Assembly (NCBI RefSeq): GCF_008369125.1
Contig: NZ_VOAY01000004.1
Location: forward strand, 462,574-526,573
Source: Allopusillimonas sp008369125
GTDB taxonomy: Bacteria > Pseudomonadota > Gammaproteobacteria > Burkholderiales > Burkholderiaceae_B
Length of the DNA: 64,000 nucleotides
Direction of reading: 5' to 3'
A program made the position numbers and the translations under genes. Shown here in pieces: positions 1-9,074 of this stretch; positions within the stretch are counted from its first letter, which is position 1, and each line of letters starts with the position of its first letter. Below the pieces are notes generated by a model. That model searched no databases. It saw nothing but the letters and a program-made list of their open reading frames with translations, and was not told the origin of the DNA.

Positions 1-651
1 CGAGCGCCGCTGTTGCGCACACAGCATCTAGGGTTTCAAATCGGCGGCCAGCTGCTATGGCATGATTTAGCAATAACCCTGCAACCGGGTGAGCGACTTG
101 GCATCACCGGCCCTTCGGGCTGTGGCAAGACATTGCTGCTGCGCACGCTGGCTGGCCTGGAGCCGCTGCAGCAAGGCAAGCTTGAATATCGTGGCCGTGC
201 ATTAACAAACTGGCAGATGCCGGCATACCGTGCCCAGGTCGCGTACATCCCTCAACGCCCGGCCCTGCGTGAGGGCAGTGTAGAGGCTGCGTTGCGCGCC
301 CCTTTTAGTTTTCATGCCCATGCACACAGCTCGTTCCCACTTGATCGCGCCCACGAGCTGCTGGCCGCGCTGGGGCGCGAGGATCGTTTCCTGCAGCAGC
401 GCTGCGAGCGACTATCTGGTGGTGAGGCACAAATTGTGGCGTTGCTGCGCGCACTGCTGCTGGAGCCAGAAGTGTTACTGCTGGATGAGCCGACCGCCTC
501 GCTCGATGCCAATGCCGTAACGGCGATCGAGCTGCTTATCGAACATTGGATGGCCGATGCCGCTGATCGCGCCTGTATCTGGACTAGTCATGACAGCATC
601 CAACTGCAGCGCACCTGTGACCGCCTGATCACGCTGGAGCTTGCCGAATGA
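1..651 (+). CDS. fetA: Iron-export ABC transporter ATP-binding protein FetA (5' end outside window)
   Basis: ATPase subunit of a FetAB-type ABC exporter, which in E. coli exports iron and protects against oxidative stress. The frame is open to the first base of the window. The first visible residues (APLL) line up, from memory, with residues 6-9 of the roughly 225-residue E. coli protein, so only a few codons are missing; a TTG at 13 is a less likely start. Visible motifs are Walker A GPSGCGKT, the ABC signature LSGGE, Walker B VLLLDEP and the switch histidine in TSHD. The stop codon overlaps the start of fetB (ATGA), so the two are probably translationally coupled. Family assignment rests mainly on the FetB partner next door. 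Confidence 0.82.
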   Translation, partial: RAPLLRTQHLGFQIGGQLLWHDLAITLQPGERLGITGPSGCGKTLLLRTLAGLEPLQQGKLEYRGRALTNWQMPAYRAQVAYIPQRPALREGSVEAALRAPFSFHAHAHSSFPLDRAHELLAALGREDRFLQQRCERLSGGEAQIVALLRALLLEPEVLLLDEPTASLDANAVTAIELLIEHWMADAADRACIWTSHDSIQLQRTCDRLITLELAE

Positions 652-1457
652 ACACCAGCTACATCAACCTAAGCAACTGGCAGCTGGGTTTTGCGGCCTC
701 GCTGATTGTGGCCAATCTGGCGATTTCAATGTGGCTGCGCCTGGGGCTGGCTCGCAGCCTGCTGGTGGCCAGCATACGCATGACGGTACAGCTACTGCTG
801 GTCGGCTTCATTCTTGAATCGATTTTTGCATTACGCACGCCATTACCAGTGGTCGGCATCGGTCTGGTGATGGCGGCGCTGGCCAGCGCGGCTGCAGTAC
901 GCCGCACCCGGCGGCGCTTTCAGGGCATCTACTGGAACAGCCTGCTATCAGTGCTGGGCGCGGCCTTCGTAGTCACTGGGGCAGCATTGGCAGGCATTAT
1001 CAACGTTCACCCGTGGTTTTCTCCTCAGTACGCGATTCCGGTTCTGGGCATGGTACTGGGCAACTTGCTCACTGGCGTATCACTGGCGCTGGATCGCTTC
1101 ATGGAAGGGGTGGCGCGCGAATCTGATGTGATCGAGGCCGACCTGGCGCTGGGCGCCACGCGCTGGGAGGCAGCTCACCCGCTAATCGTCGAGACCATGC
1201 GCACTGCGCTCATTCCTACCATTAATGCCATGATGGTAATGGGCGTGGTGAGCCTGCCGGGCATGATGACCGGCCAGATGCTGGCAGGCGCCTCGCCCGC
1301 AGCAGCCGTGCGCTACCAGATCATTATCATGTTCATCATTGCTGCAGCTACCGCACTAGGCACACTCGGGGTAACGCTACTGGCCTTCCGCTCGCTGTTC
1401 AACGCGCAGCATCAACTCTGCACGGGGCGGTTACGCATCAACGGTAAATCTGCTTGA
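648..1457 (+). CDS. fetB: Iron-export ABC transporter permease FetB (UPF0014 family)
   Basis: Membrane subunit of the FetAB exporter. The 269-residue protein is highly hydrophobic with about six to seven membrane segments, and it matches the UPF0014 family in length and in its conserved central stretch (VIEADLALGATRWEAA, which resembles the coupling region contacting the ATPase). It starts inside the fetA stop codon. Metal specificity is taken from the E. coli family member and is not visible in the sequence. Confidence 0.85.
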   Translation: MNTSYINLSNWQLGFAASLIVANLAISMWLRLGLARSLLVASIRMTVQLLLVGFILESIFALRTPLPVVGIGLVMAALASAAAVRRTRRRFQGIYWNSLLSVLGAAFVVTGAALAGIINVHPWFSPQYAIPVLGMVLGNLLTGVSLALDRFMEGVARESDVIEADLALGATRWEAAHPLIVETMRTALIPTINAMMVMGVVSLPGMMTGQMLAGASPAAAVRYQIIIMFIIAAATALGTLGVTLLAFRSLFNAQHQLCTGRLRINGKSA

Positions 1458-1580
1458 ATAGAGACATCGTTGAAATGCGCCCAAGCGCAACGGCCAAGGA
1501 CTTAACCCACGCCCGCACGCTTGCTGAAAAATCACCACACCCTGTATGCTGCAGGCGAAACGCCTTCGCACAGATACACC

Positions 1581-2006
1581 ATGCCCAATACCAGCAATAG
1601 CGTGTGCATTCGCCAAGCCTTTGACGCCGCCCGGTATGTCATCGAGGCTCCTGGCGCCGACATTGTTTTGCACATTGGGCAAGCCAGCACTGCGGCCCGG
1701 GCACTTCTTATAGCCCTTGAGGCTAACTGTGCCGCACTTATCACTGCCTACAACCCTGGAGGGTGTGTCGTAGACCATGCCATCAACCAGGCAGCTCAGC
1801 GCGCGCTACAGCGCGACACTGAGGCGCTGGGCCTAACATCTATGCAGGGGTATAACAGTGCCGAGGATGGAAGCCCGCCTATCGAGCCCACCGTGGTGCT
1901 GTTCAGGCCTTCACAAGCAGAGGCCGACGCGCTCGCCCAACGCTATGGGCAACTGGCTTATGTACTGTTGGGCCAAGAAGGCATGCCCGTGCTTAGATGG
2001 CTCTGA
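1581..2006 (+). CDS. DUF3293 domain-containing protein
   Basis: Small soluble protein of 141 residues from the ATG at 1581; an in-frame TTG at 1521 would add 20 residues that look non-conserved. The LITAYNPGG stretch followed by a conserved C-terminal RYGQLAYV segment fits the uncharacterised DUF3293 family. No signal peptide or membrane segment is seen. It stands alone between fetB and bioB, about 120 bases after fetB. Function unknown. Confidence 0.72.
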   Translation: MPNTSNSVCIRQAFDAARYVIEAPGADIVLHIGQASTAARALLIALEANCAALITAYNPGGCVVDHAINQAAQRALQRDTEALGLTSMQGYNSAEDGSPPIEPTVVLFRPSQAEADALAQRYGQLAYVLLGQEGMPVLRWL

Positions 2007-2208
2007 CGCACAACGCCGCGCATCAGGCAAAAAATAATGCTTGGAGGCTCATCGCGGGGCGCCAAACACCAAAGTAACAAATTGACACTAATTTACGACG
2101 CGACCGACTTCGACACAGTTGCATTACTCTGAAGCGCTGTAGGCAGCAAAATCCATCAAATACGATTAAATAGTCTTTATTTTCCTCCTTATTCTCTCAA
2201 TTTCGCGC

Positions 2209-2237
2209 TTGTGAACTCGCCTTCATACTCCTAACAT
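2209..2237 (+). promoter_or_regulatory. Possible sigma70-type promoter before bioB
   Basis: TTGTGA (2209-2214) and TAACAT (2232-2237) are separated by 17 bases, about 30 bases before the bioB start. Each hexamer matches the consensus at four of six positions, so this is a weak candidate. The remainder of 2007-2208 is AT-richer than its surroundings with no other recognisable signal. Confidence 0.28.
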
Positions 2238-2268
2238 AGCCGCTCCATATTGCTTAGGAATCGTCAGC

Positions 2269-3351
2269 ATGCCCCGCTCAACCATGACGGCTACAGAGGT
2301 AGCCAGGCATTCGCCCACCAACCACGCCAACGACGCCTGGAAACTCGACGACATCCTCGCCTTGTACGAGCTCCCATTTATGGATCTGCTGCTTCGTGCC
2401 CAAGTCGTGCACCGGCAAAACCATGAACCCAACACGGTTCAACTGTCTACGCTGCTCTCCATCAAGACAGGGGGGTGTCCGGAAGACTGTGCGTATTGCC
2501 CGCAATCATCGCGCTATGACACACAAGTCGAAAAAGAAGCCCTGCTGCCCGTGCAAGAAGTGCTTGAGGCGGCTCGAAGGGCCAAAGAAAGCGGAGCACA
2601 GCGCTTTTGCATGGGCGCTGCGTGGCGCTCACCCACTGCCCGCCAAGTCGATCTGGTCGCCGAAATGGTCACAGCCATTAAAGGTATGGGGCTGGAAACC
2701 TGCGTCACCCTGGGCATGCTCAAGCCCGGCCAAGCCGAAATGTTGCGCGATGCCGGCCTTGATTACTACAACCACAACCTCGACACATCGCCCGAATTCT
2801 ACGGCACCATCATCAGCACACGCACCTACCAAGACCGCCTCGACACGCTCGAGCGTGTGCGGGCAGCGGGCATTAACGTATGCAGCGGGGGCATTGTGGG
2901 CATGGGCGAAACGCGTCGCGACCGAGCGCGCCTGATACAGCAGTTAGCAAACCTGTCACCGTACCCCGACTCTGTGCCCGTCAACAACCTGGTCAAGGTG
3001 CCAGGCACTCCGCTCGCTCAAGGCGAAGACATCGACCCTTTCGAGTTTGTGCGCACAGTCGCTGTAGCGCGCATCACCATGCCGCGCGCCGTCGTACGGC
3101 TTTCCGCAGGGCGCGAAGAAATGGACGACTCACTGCAAGCTTTGTGCTTTCTGGCAGGTGCCAACTCAATTTTCTACGGTGATCAGTTGTTGACAACGGG
3201 CAACCCCAACGTCATCCGCGACAAGCAGCTGCTGCAGCGGCTGGATATGTCGGCCACAGGCAGCACACCAGCTAGCGATACGGCCCAGGCCGGTTCTTCC
3301 TCCGCCGCTCAAGCACCCTCCGACACACCTTGCCACGAGACGGCACGCTAA
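2269..3351 (+). CDS. bioB: Biotin synthase BioB
   Basis: Radical-SAM enzyme that inserts sulfur into dethiobiotin, the last step of biotin synthesis. The radical-SAM cluster motif CxxxCxxC is at C70, C74 and C77, followed by the BioB-typical YCPQSSRY. Further family stretches include YYNHNLDT and NLVKVPGTPL. Its 360 residues are slightly longer than the usual 320-350, due to a Ser/Ala-rich tail of about 35 residues that looks dispensable. The ATG at 2269 has an AGGAA-like site upstream; ATG 2284 is possible. No other bio genes are adjacent. Confidence 0.97.
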   Translation: MPRSTMTATEVARHSPTNHANDAWKLDDILALYELPFMDLLLRAQVVHRQNHEPNTVQLSTLLSIKTGGCPEDCAYCPQSSRYDTQVEKEALLPVQEVLEAARRAKESGAQRFCMGAAWRSPTARQVDLVAEMVTAIKGMGLETCVTLGMLKPGQAEMLRDAGLDYYNHNLDTSPEFYGTIISTRTYQDRLDTLERVRAAGINVCSGGIVGMGETRRDRARLIQQLANLSPYPDSVPVNNLVKVPGTPLAQGEDIDPFEFVRTVAVARITMPRAVVRLSAGREEMDDSLQALCFLAGANSIFYGDQLLTTGNPNVIRDKQLLQRLDMSATGSTPASDTAQAGSSSAAQAPSDTPCHETAR

Positions 3352-3372
3352 AACTCAGGCGATCACACTTCA

Positions 3373-4221
3373 ATGCACACTCTCATTATCAGCATCGCCT
3401 GTAGCGTTGCCGTATCAATCTTGCTCAAGATGGCCCGAAGGCAGAACATTGCCATTGATCAGGCCATCGCCGTCAATTACGTCGTGGCGGCCGCGCTCTG
3501 TCTTATTGTGCTTAGGCCGCAGCCTGCCTCGCTGCTCAGCCCCTCTACCCCGTGGTGGATACTGGCGTTGCTTGGTGTTTTGCTGCCCACCATATTTCTG
3601 GCTATGGCCGGCGCAGTTCGGCACGCAGGCATCGTGCTAAGCGATGCAGCACAACGGCTATCGCTGTTCATACCGCTGATCGCCGCTTTCGTCATTTTCA
3701 GCGAGGACGTTTCCGGCACCAAGCTGATGGGCATTGCCATTGCGCTGGTCGCACTTGTCTGTCTGCTGCTGCGTCCCCGCCAATCTTCAGGGTCCGGTGA
3801 CACGTTCAAAACCACAGGCTTGCTGCTTGCGGTTTGGGTGGGCTACGGCACCATAGACATACTATTTAAGCAACTGGCAAAAAGCGGTGCCGTGTTTTCC
3901 AGCAGTCTGTTCGCCGCCTTCGCACTGGCAGGGATTCTAATTTTTATTTACCTGACGCTCAGGCGCACGGTATGGCAGCGGCGCAACATTGTGGCGGGCC
4001 TGGTGCTGGGCCTGCTTAACTTCGGCAACATTTACTTTTATATCCGCGCCCATCAGGTCTTTCCCGACAACCCCACGCTGGTTTTTTCAGCCATGAACAT
4101 CGGGGTTATTTCTTTGGGAACCTTGGTCGGTGCGGGCTTCTTTCGTGAGCGTCTGTCGTGGGTAAACGCACTAGGCATTGTGCTTGCCATTAGCGCCATT
4201 GTGATCCTCATCCCTCGCTGA
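3373..4221 (+). CDS. EamA/DMT-family membrane transporter
   Basis: Hydrophobic protein of 282 residues with about ten predicted membrane segments in two repeats, the layout of the drug/metabolite transporter superfamily. It follows bioB by 21 bases and may be cotranscribed. Substrate cannot be told from the sequence; a biotin-related role is a guess based only on position. A polar loop (RPRQSSGSGDTFK) separates the two halves. Confidence 0.78.
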   Translation: MHTLIISIACSVAVSILLKMARRQNIAIDQAIAVNYVVAAALCLIVLRPQPASLLSPSTPWWILALLGVLLPTIFLAMAGAVRHAGIVLSDAAQRLSLFIPLIAAFVIFSEDVSGTKLMGIAIALVALVCLLLRPRQSSGSGDTFKTTGLLLAVWVGYGTIDILFKQLAKSGAVFSSSLFAAFALAGILIFIYLTLRRTVWQRRNIVAGLVLGLLNFGNIYFYIRAHQVFPDNPTLVFSAMNIGVISLGTLVGAGFFRERLSWVNALGIVLAISAIVILIPR

Positions 4222-4357
4222 TCCCGCTTGGGCGTAGAAACTTACCCAAACCACTCAGAAGCAGACCCAGGCCAGGCCAGCGTACCCAAAAGCTCAGGGC
4301 TTTCTTTCAGACCGCAGAGTATTAAGTACACACGGCTCAGAGGTGTTATGCAGACCA

Positions 4358-4388
4358 AGTGCCCCACGAGGTTGTTTTGTGGGGCGCT
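4358..4388. terminator. Inverted repeat between convergent genes
   Basis: A 10-bp stem (AGTGCCCCAC with GTGGGGCGCT, one G-T wobble) with an 11-base loop lies between the convergent EamA and MFS genes. No T-run follows on either strand, so it may act as a 3' stabilising hairpin rather than an intrinsic terminator. Confidence 0.35.
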
Positions 4389-4405
4389 AGGTCTGGCGCG
4401 AATTA

Positions 4406-6088
4406 TTAACCAATAGCCGGATCTGGCTTTTGGTTTGGCCCAATCGATGGTTCTGAGTCGCTCTGCTGCGATCGTCTGTGCCTGGCCGCATTCGATGCTG
4501 AGTACGATGCATCGCTTGCGTCAGCCGCTGTCGTAGCTGTTCCGATTGAACCTGATGCTACTGACCCCGCTGTTGCCGCTTCTGGCGCGGTCGGCCTTGG
4601 CAATGCTGACTCTGGTGCCGCAGCTCCGACTTTCACTTCTGGCGATACCGATCTCGGCAATGCCGACTCCGGTGCATCTGCCGCTAAATCGCCCGTCTCA
4701 GCCGCGACGCTTGTGACCAACCCTGGCGCTGCCGAAGCCACCGCTGACGCAGTTTCTTCCAAACCAGCTCCAGCCTGCACCGCTTCGTCAGGATCGGGCG
4801 GCAGGGAGCCTGCCGGCATTTCTTCGGGCGGGGTTTCAAACGACACATCGCTCTCCACGTCTACGCGAGGGTCAAGCGATGCCACAATGTTGGAGCTTTG
4901 CAGGCTGTCAGACATAGGCACGAAATGCGTAGGGGCGTCTTCACTCAGGTTGGCGCCCGTAACCTGCTGCGGACGAATTACGGCTACCAGCACAAACGCA
5001 CAGCCAGAAACAAACACAAAGTACACCTCAGGGTGCAACTCGCGCATGAGCAAGCCGGCAAACATGGGCCCCACACATGCGCCCATGCCGTACACCATGT
5101 AGAGGATCGCACTCAGTCCTACACGCCTGTCGGGATCGACGTTGTCGTTGGCGAAAGCAGCCCCCAACGGGTAAAGCGTAAACTGCAACGCGCCCAATAT
5201 GCATGAAAATACCACCAGGCCCCAGTATGGAATTGTCCACCAGCCCCACAAGGGGATAGTGGACAAGGCCAGGATCAGTGCACACAAACGTATCATGCCG
5301 GCGCGATTGACACGGTCGGCCAGCCACCCCAGCGGCCACTGCGCCAACAGCCCAGCCGCCACCGATGCCGCCAAAAATACAGCAACCTCGCTATTGTTAA
5401 GCCCTTGCTTGAGCGCGAACACGGGCGCAAGCCCATAAAATGCACCCGTTACCATGCCGGCGACAAACAGAATGATTAGCGACATGGGCACCCGTGCCAG
5501 ATAATACTTGGCATGAATGGGGGCCGGCACCTGAATAGTGGGGTGCATGCGACGTGTCAACGCCACAGGCACCAGACACAGCGCCGAGCACATAGCGGCA
5601 AAGATCAATGGCTCGTAGTTCAGGCTGGGGAACAGCGTGAGCGACAACTGCCCCAGCACGGTGCCACAGCTTGAACAAATCATATAAAAGCCGAAAACAC
5701 GACCGCGTTGGGCGTTTTCTGTTTGCTCATTAAGCCAGCTTTCTATCACCATAAACTGAGTGACCATGGCAATGCCGGCAAGAAACCTGAAACCCAGCCA
5801 GGCCCACAGGTTATTAACGAGGGCCAAGACCAGTATGGTAATAGTCACAATGGCTGCTGTCGCCGCATACGCGCGAATGTGCCCGACCTGGATAATGATT
5901 TTGTGCCCTATACGCGCCCCAAAGACCAGCCCGAGATAATAAATGGCAATCAGACTGCCCACCCAAAGTTCCGACACCGACTCGGCGGTCAGCCTTAGAC
6001 CCATGTAAGTGTTGAACAAGCCCGACCCGACCAGCAACAACACGGTGGCAAGATAGAGTGAAAAAAACGAGGCAATCATTTGCACCAT
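4406..6088 (-). CDS. MFS transporter with long low-complexity C-terminal tail
   Basis: Major-facilitator permease. Residues 1 to about 375 hold 12 hydrophobic segments, with an MFS loop motif (GWLADRVNRA) between segments 6 and 7, as in YcaD-like sugar/unknown MFS carriers. Unusually it continues for about 185 residues rich in Ala, Pro, Glu, Ser and Thr, predicted disordered, in which APESALPR occurs twice and is echoed in the DNA as a GGCAATGC(C/T)GACTC-like repeat near 4600-4680. Normal MFS proteins are about 400 residues. The tail ends with a basic then acidic Ser/Gln stretch. Substrate unknown. It lies 48 bases downstream of the peroxiredoxin on the same strand. Confidence 0.8.
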   Translation of the reverse strand: MVQMIASFFSLYLATVLLLVGSGLFNTYMGLRLTAESVSELWVGSLIAIYYLGLVFGARIGHKIIIQVGHIRAYAATAAIVTITILVLALVNNLWAWLGFRFLAGIAMVTQFMVIESWLNEQTENAQRGRVFGFYMICSSCGTVLGQLSLTLFPSLNYEPLIFAAMCSALCLVPVALTRRMHPTIQVPAPIHAKYYLARVPMSLIILFVAGMVTGAFYGLAPVFALKQGLNNSEVAVFLAASVAAGLLAQWPLGWLADRVNRAGMIRLCALILALSTIPLWGWWTIPYWGLVVFSCILGALQFTLYPLGAAFANDNVDPDRRVGLSAILYMVYGMGACVGPMFAGLLMRELHPEVYFVFVSGCAFVLVAVIRPQQVTGANLSEDAPTHFVPMSDSLQSSNIVASLDPRVDVESDVSFETPPEEMPAGSLPPDPDEAVQAGAGLEETASAVASAAPGLVTSVAAETGDLAADAPESALPRSVSPEVKVGAAAPESALPRPTAPEAATAGSVASGSIGTATTAADASDASYSASNAARHRRSQQSDSEPSIGPNQKPDPAIG

Positions 6089-6136
6089 GGCGTACCGCAG
6101 GGCTCCGTATGACTATTGGCAAAAAAACAGGGTTAA

Positions 6137-6643
6137 CTAACTAAGCTGCTTGAGCAGCGTGGCAGCGTCACTGACATCAAATTTGCCAGCTTGCTCAACA
6201 TTCAAATGCTTGACCACGCCATCTTCAAGCACAGCCGAAAAGCGTTGCGAACGCACGCCCATGCCGCGCGCAGAAAAATCAGCATCCAGCCCCAAAGCGC
6301 GTACCCAGGCGGCACTGCCATCGGCCAGCATGCGTACGCGGCCGGCTACACCCTGATCGCGGCCCCAGGCACCCATTACAAACGCGTCATTGACTGCCAC
6401 GCACCAGATCTCGTCGACGCCATGCTTATGCATCTGCTCAGCCAATTCAACATAGCCTGGAAGGTGTTTGGCTGAGCACGTTGGCGTAAAGGCGCCAGGA
6501 ACCGCAAACAGGGCAATTTTCTTGCCTTTGACCATTTCTGAAACCTGAAACTGATTAGGACCGACTGCACAACTATCGGTCTCAGTTTCAATAAACTCGG
6601 TGAGAACGCCGTCTGGAACCTGGTCACCAATTTTTATAGCCAT
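6137..6643 (-). CDS. Peroxiredoxin, Prx5-like
   Basis: Thiol peroxidase that reduces hydrogen peroxide and organic hydroperoxides. The motif PGAFTPTCS at residues 49-57 holds the peroxidatic cysteine C56; the length of 168 residues fits the Prx5/AhpE-like group, which often uses glutathione/glutaredoxin. Other cysteines are C25 and C81. I take the ATG at 6643 because GGAGA lies 8 bases before it; six additional upstream codons are open but lack a ribosome site. Divergent from moaC. Confidence 0.9.
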   Translation of the reverse strand: MAIKIGDQVPDGVLTEFIETETDSCAVGPNQFQVSEMVKGKKIALFAVPGAFTPTCSAKHLPGYVELAEQMHKHGVDEIWCVAVNDAFVMGAWGRDQGVAGRVRMLADGSAAWVRALGLDADFSARGMGVRSQRFSAVLEDGVVKHLNVEQAGKFDVSDAATLLKQLS

Positions 6644-6997
6644 GACAATCTCCGCAAGCAATTATTGATTTCCCTTCGTAGTGAGGGAACGAAAAACGGC
6701 GGCAGTCGCGAACGCGCTGACGCCATGAAAAAACGCAGCCAGGCCCGAAATAGGTAAAGCACGGCCACGACATGACCTTTGAGGCCTGCCATCCGCAGCC
6801 ATCGGCGGCATGAATGCATAATGATACGCTCCCGATGCAGGGTACGTCGCGACCTAGGTACCGCGTGGTCAGGATATCCACGCAAAACTGTTGCATTGCG
6901 GCACGCTGGTGCAACACCTACTACGGCAACTACGGATTATTCAAGACCAGATACCGTATATGATAGGTCTCTTGTTTCATTCGCAGCGACACCACAC
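6644..6997. other. Intergenic region between the divergent prx and moaC genes
   Basis: About 350 bases that must hold the promoters of both genes. Open frames here are upstream extensions of moaC or short shadows. I saw no convincing molybdenum-cofactor riboswitch, tandem repeat or strong promoter pair. Confidence 0.5.
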
Positions 6998-7501
6998 ATG
7001 ACCAAAATCTCCGGGCAAACGCCCACGCTTACCCATATCGACGAATCCGGCGAAGCCCGCATGGTTGACGTCGGCGACAAGCAATCAACCCAGCGCACAG
7101 CCATCGCCGAAGCCGTTGTCCGCCTAAGCCCTACCGCTTACGCCCTGTTGTCAGCCGCCAACAACGCCAAAGGTGACGCACTCAATACAGCACGCATTGC
7201 CGGCATACTGGCTGCCAAACGTTGCGCCGAACTTATTCCTTTGTGCCACAGCCTGCCACTCAGCTTTGCGGGCATTGACTTCTTCCCTGATGATGCAGCA
7301 CATACTATCCGCGTGCAGGCCACCTGCCGCAGCGACTACAAAACCGGCGTAGAAATGGAAGCCATGACCGCCTGCAGCGTGGCCGCCCTCACACTCTACG
7401 ACATGTGCAAGGCAGCCGACAAAGGCATAGTACTCGAGCAGGTTCGACTGCTGTACAAGTCAGGCGGAAAAAGCGGCGAGTGGCGGGCAAACGCCAACTA
7501 A
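6998..7501 (+). CDS. moaC: Cyclic pyranopterin monophosphate synthase MoaC
   Basis: Second enzyme of molybdopterin synthesis; it turns 3',8-cyclo-7,8-dihydro-GTP into cyclic pyranopterin monophosphate. The 167-residue protein carries the expected MVDVGDK, ELIPLCHSLPL, KTGVEMEAMTA and KSGGKSGEW stretches, matching a family length of about 160. The frame is open further upstream to 6779, but homology starts at MTKISGQTPTLTHID, so ATG 6998 is chosen. moaA and moaB are not in the window. Confidence 0.96.
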   Translation: MTKISGQTPTLTHIDESGEARMVDVGDKQSTQRTAIAEAVVRLSPTAYALLSAANNAKGDALNTARIAGILAAKRCAELIPLCHSLPLSFAGIDFFPDDAAHTIRVQATCRSDYKTGVEMEAMTACSVAALTLYDMCKAADKGIVLEQVRLLYKSGGKSGEWRANAN

Positions 7502-7552
7502 GCACTAGCGCACTTCCAGCCCGCACAGGCCCCTCACTTTAATACACTCACT

Positions 7553-8239
7553 ATGTGGGCGTTTGCTTTCGCCAGTTTACTCGGAGGCTTGTCGGGGCTA
7601 TACAGCGCTGCGCTCGCCGCAGCGTATGCCAAGGCCATCGAGCAAGGTAAACTGGCCAACACAGCCACCCTGCTCTATTCGCTCGCACATCCACAGTTTC
7701 GTTTTTCAACCCCCGCCCAACGCTTTGCCGTGCTTGTGTGCGTCCTCGTTCTCGCCGCCAGCCATATCTGGTTTCTTGGTCGGTACGGGTGGTCCGCGCA
7801 TGCGCTTGCGCTAGCTTTTCAAGCATCTCTGCTTTGCAGTCTGGCGCTCATCGACATCCGTACAGGCCTGTTGCCCGACGCCTTGAACCTGCCGTTGTTT
7901 TCCGCAGGCCTGATCGTGGCCCTGCAACCCTCAGCCGCTACCAATGTTACTCATGCACTGCTTGGCGCATTCGTGGGATACGGCTTTCTTTGGCTAGTAA
8001 TGGGGTTGTTCTCAAAAATCGCCAAAACAGAAGGCATGGGGCGAGGCGATCTCAAACTGGCGGCCGCATTGGGCGCCTGCTGCGGCATTGAGCACATTTT
8101 GTATGTGCTGATGCTGGCCAGCCTCGCCGGCACCCTATTCGCCATGAGCCATCAGCGCACTGTATTCGCCAAAGGCAGCTACCCATTCGGCCCTTTTCTC
8201 GCTGGTGCCGGCCTTGCCGTCACACTGGCACATGCATAG
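7553..8239 (+). CDS. Short prepilin peptidase (A24 family)
   Basis: Membrane aspartic peptidase that processes type IV prepilins or related pseudopilins. The two catalytic aspartates are visible: D101 in LIDIRTGLLPD and D166 in GMGRGDLKL, spaced 65 residues apart as in PilD. The protein is 228 residues with several membrane segments and lacks the cytoplasmic zinc-cysteine motif of full-length PilD, so it may lack methylation activity. It sits between moaC and moaD with no pilus genes nearby, which is unusual. No clear ribosome site precedes the ATG. Confidence 0.83.
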   Translation: MWAFAFASLLGGLSGLYSAALAAAYAKAIEQGKLANTATLLYSLAHPQFRFSTPAQRFAVLVCVLVLAASHIWFLGRYGWSAHALALAFQASLLCSLALIDIRTGLLPDALNLPLFSAGLIVALQPSAATNVTHALLGAFVGYGFLWLVMGLFSKIAKTEGMGRGDLKLAAALGACCGIEHILYVLMLASLAGTLFAMSHQRTVFAKGSYPFGPFLAGAGLAVTLAHA

Positions 8240-8340
8240 CCTGCAGCCTTGCACTTAAGCACGGCAACACCCTATTTCGATGAGCTAGAATAGGCCATAA
8301 CAACGGGGCCCGTGTTTGCATGCCCCGCCAGGAGACTAAC

Positions 8341-8595
8341 GTGGCCAACCCAGCAACCATTACCGTACTTTACTTCGCCCAAGTCGCCGAGCTTACCGGA
8401 CAGCGACACGAATCCTGCCCGTTTGACGCCCCCATAACGGGAAGCGACTGGCTAGCCCAGCTCGAAGCCCGCTTCCCCCAACTTGCACCCGTTACACGCC
8501 TCAAACTTGCCGTCAATCAATACCATGTGCCACATGACACGCTCATACAACCGGGCGACGAGGTAGCCGTATTTGAACCCGTGACCGGAGGCTAA
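8341..8595 (+). CDS. moaD: Molybdopterin synthase sulfur carrier MoaD
   Basis: Ubiquitin-like small subunit of molybdopterin synthase. The 84-residue product ends in the diagnostic Gly-Gly that is thiocarboxylated and donates sulfur. I choose the GTG at 8341 because AGGAG lies seven bases before it; an ATG at 8320 has no such site. It is followed two bases later by moaE, its heterotetramer partner. Confidence 0.93.
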   Translation: MANPATITVLYFAQVAELTGQRHESCPFDAPITGSDWLAQLEARFPQLAPVTRLKLAVNQYHVPHDTLIQPGDEVAVFEPVTGG

Positions 8596-8597
8596 CC

Positions 8598-9074
8598 ATG
8601 GTTGTTGTACAAGAAGACGATTTCGACGCCGCCCAACTAACCGAAGCACTGCGTCAGCGACACCCCGGCAAAACAGGGGCCCTGGTCAGCTTTACCGGCT
8701 ATGTGCGCGATTATGCCGAACACGCGCCCACCCACACTCTGTTTCTTGAGCACTACCCAGGCATGTGCGAACGCGAAATAGAAGCCCTCTGCACAACGGC
8801 CTGCACTCGCTGGAACGTGCTTGAGTGTCTGGTGGTACACCGCGTGGGCGAACTCAGCAACACCGATCAAATTGTATTCGTTGCAGTCGCTGGCGCCCAC
8901 CGCGGCGACACCTTCCGCGCCTGCGAATACATCATCGACGCCCTCAAAACCCGCGCCCCCTTCTGGAAACGTGAAACCCTGGCCGACGGCAAACGCTTCT
9001 GGGTAGAACAGCGCCAGTCCGACGCCGACAAAACCCAACAATGGGGTTTGGACGCGCCAGCGGACAAAACTTAA
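8598..9074 (+). CDS. moaE: Molybdopterin synthase catalytic subunit MoaE
   Basis: Large subunit that, with MoaD, converts cyclic pyranopterin monophosphate to molybdopterin. Family motifs include GALVSFTGYVRD, LEHYPGM, VVHRVGEL, VAGAHRGDTF and the catalytic-lysine region PFWKRETL. The product is 158 residues. Its last eight or so residues (LDAPADKT) and the stop codon are encoded by the first unit of the 34-bp tandem repeat that follows, so the C terminus seems to have been reshaped by repeat formation. Confidence 0.95.
   Translation: MVVVQEDDFDAAQLTEALRQRHPGKTGALVSFTGYVRDYAEHAPTHTLFLEHYPGMCEREIEALCTTACTRWNVLECLVVHRVGELSNTDQIVFVAVAGAHRGDTFRACEYIIDALKTRAPFWKRETLADGKRFWVEQRQSDADKTQQWGLDAPADKT

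Noticed and set aside
4228..4416. 62-codon plus-strand frame after the EamA gene
   Set aside because: Covers the inverted repeat between convergent genes and has no ribosome site or similarity.
6644..6997. Molybdenum-cofactor riboswitch before moaC
   Set aside because: The gap is long enough, but I could not recognise the conserved core.
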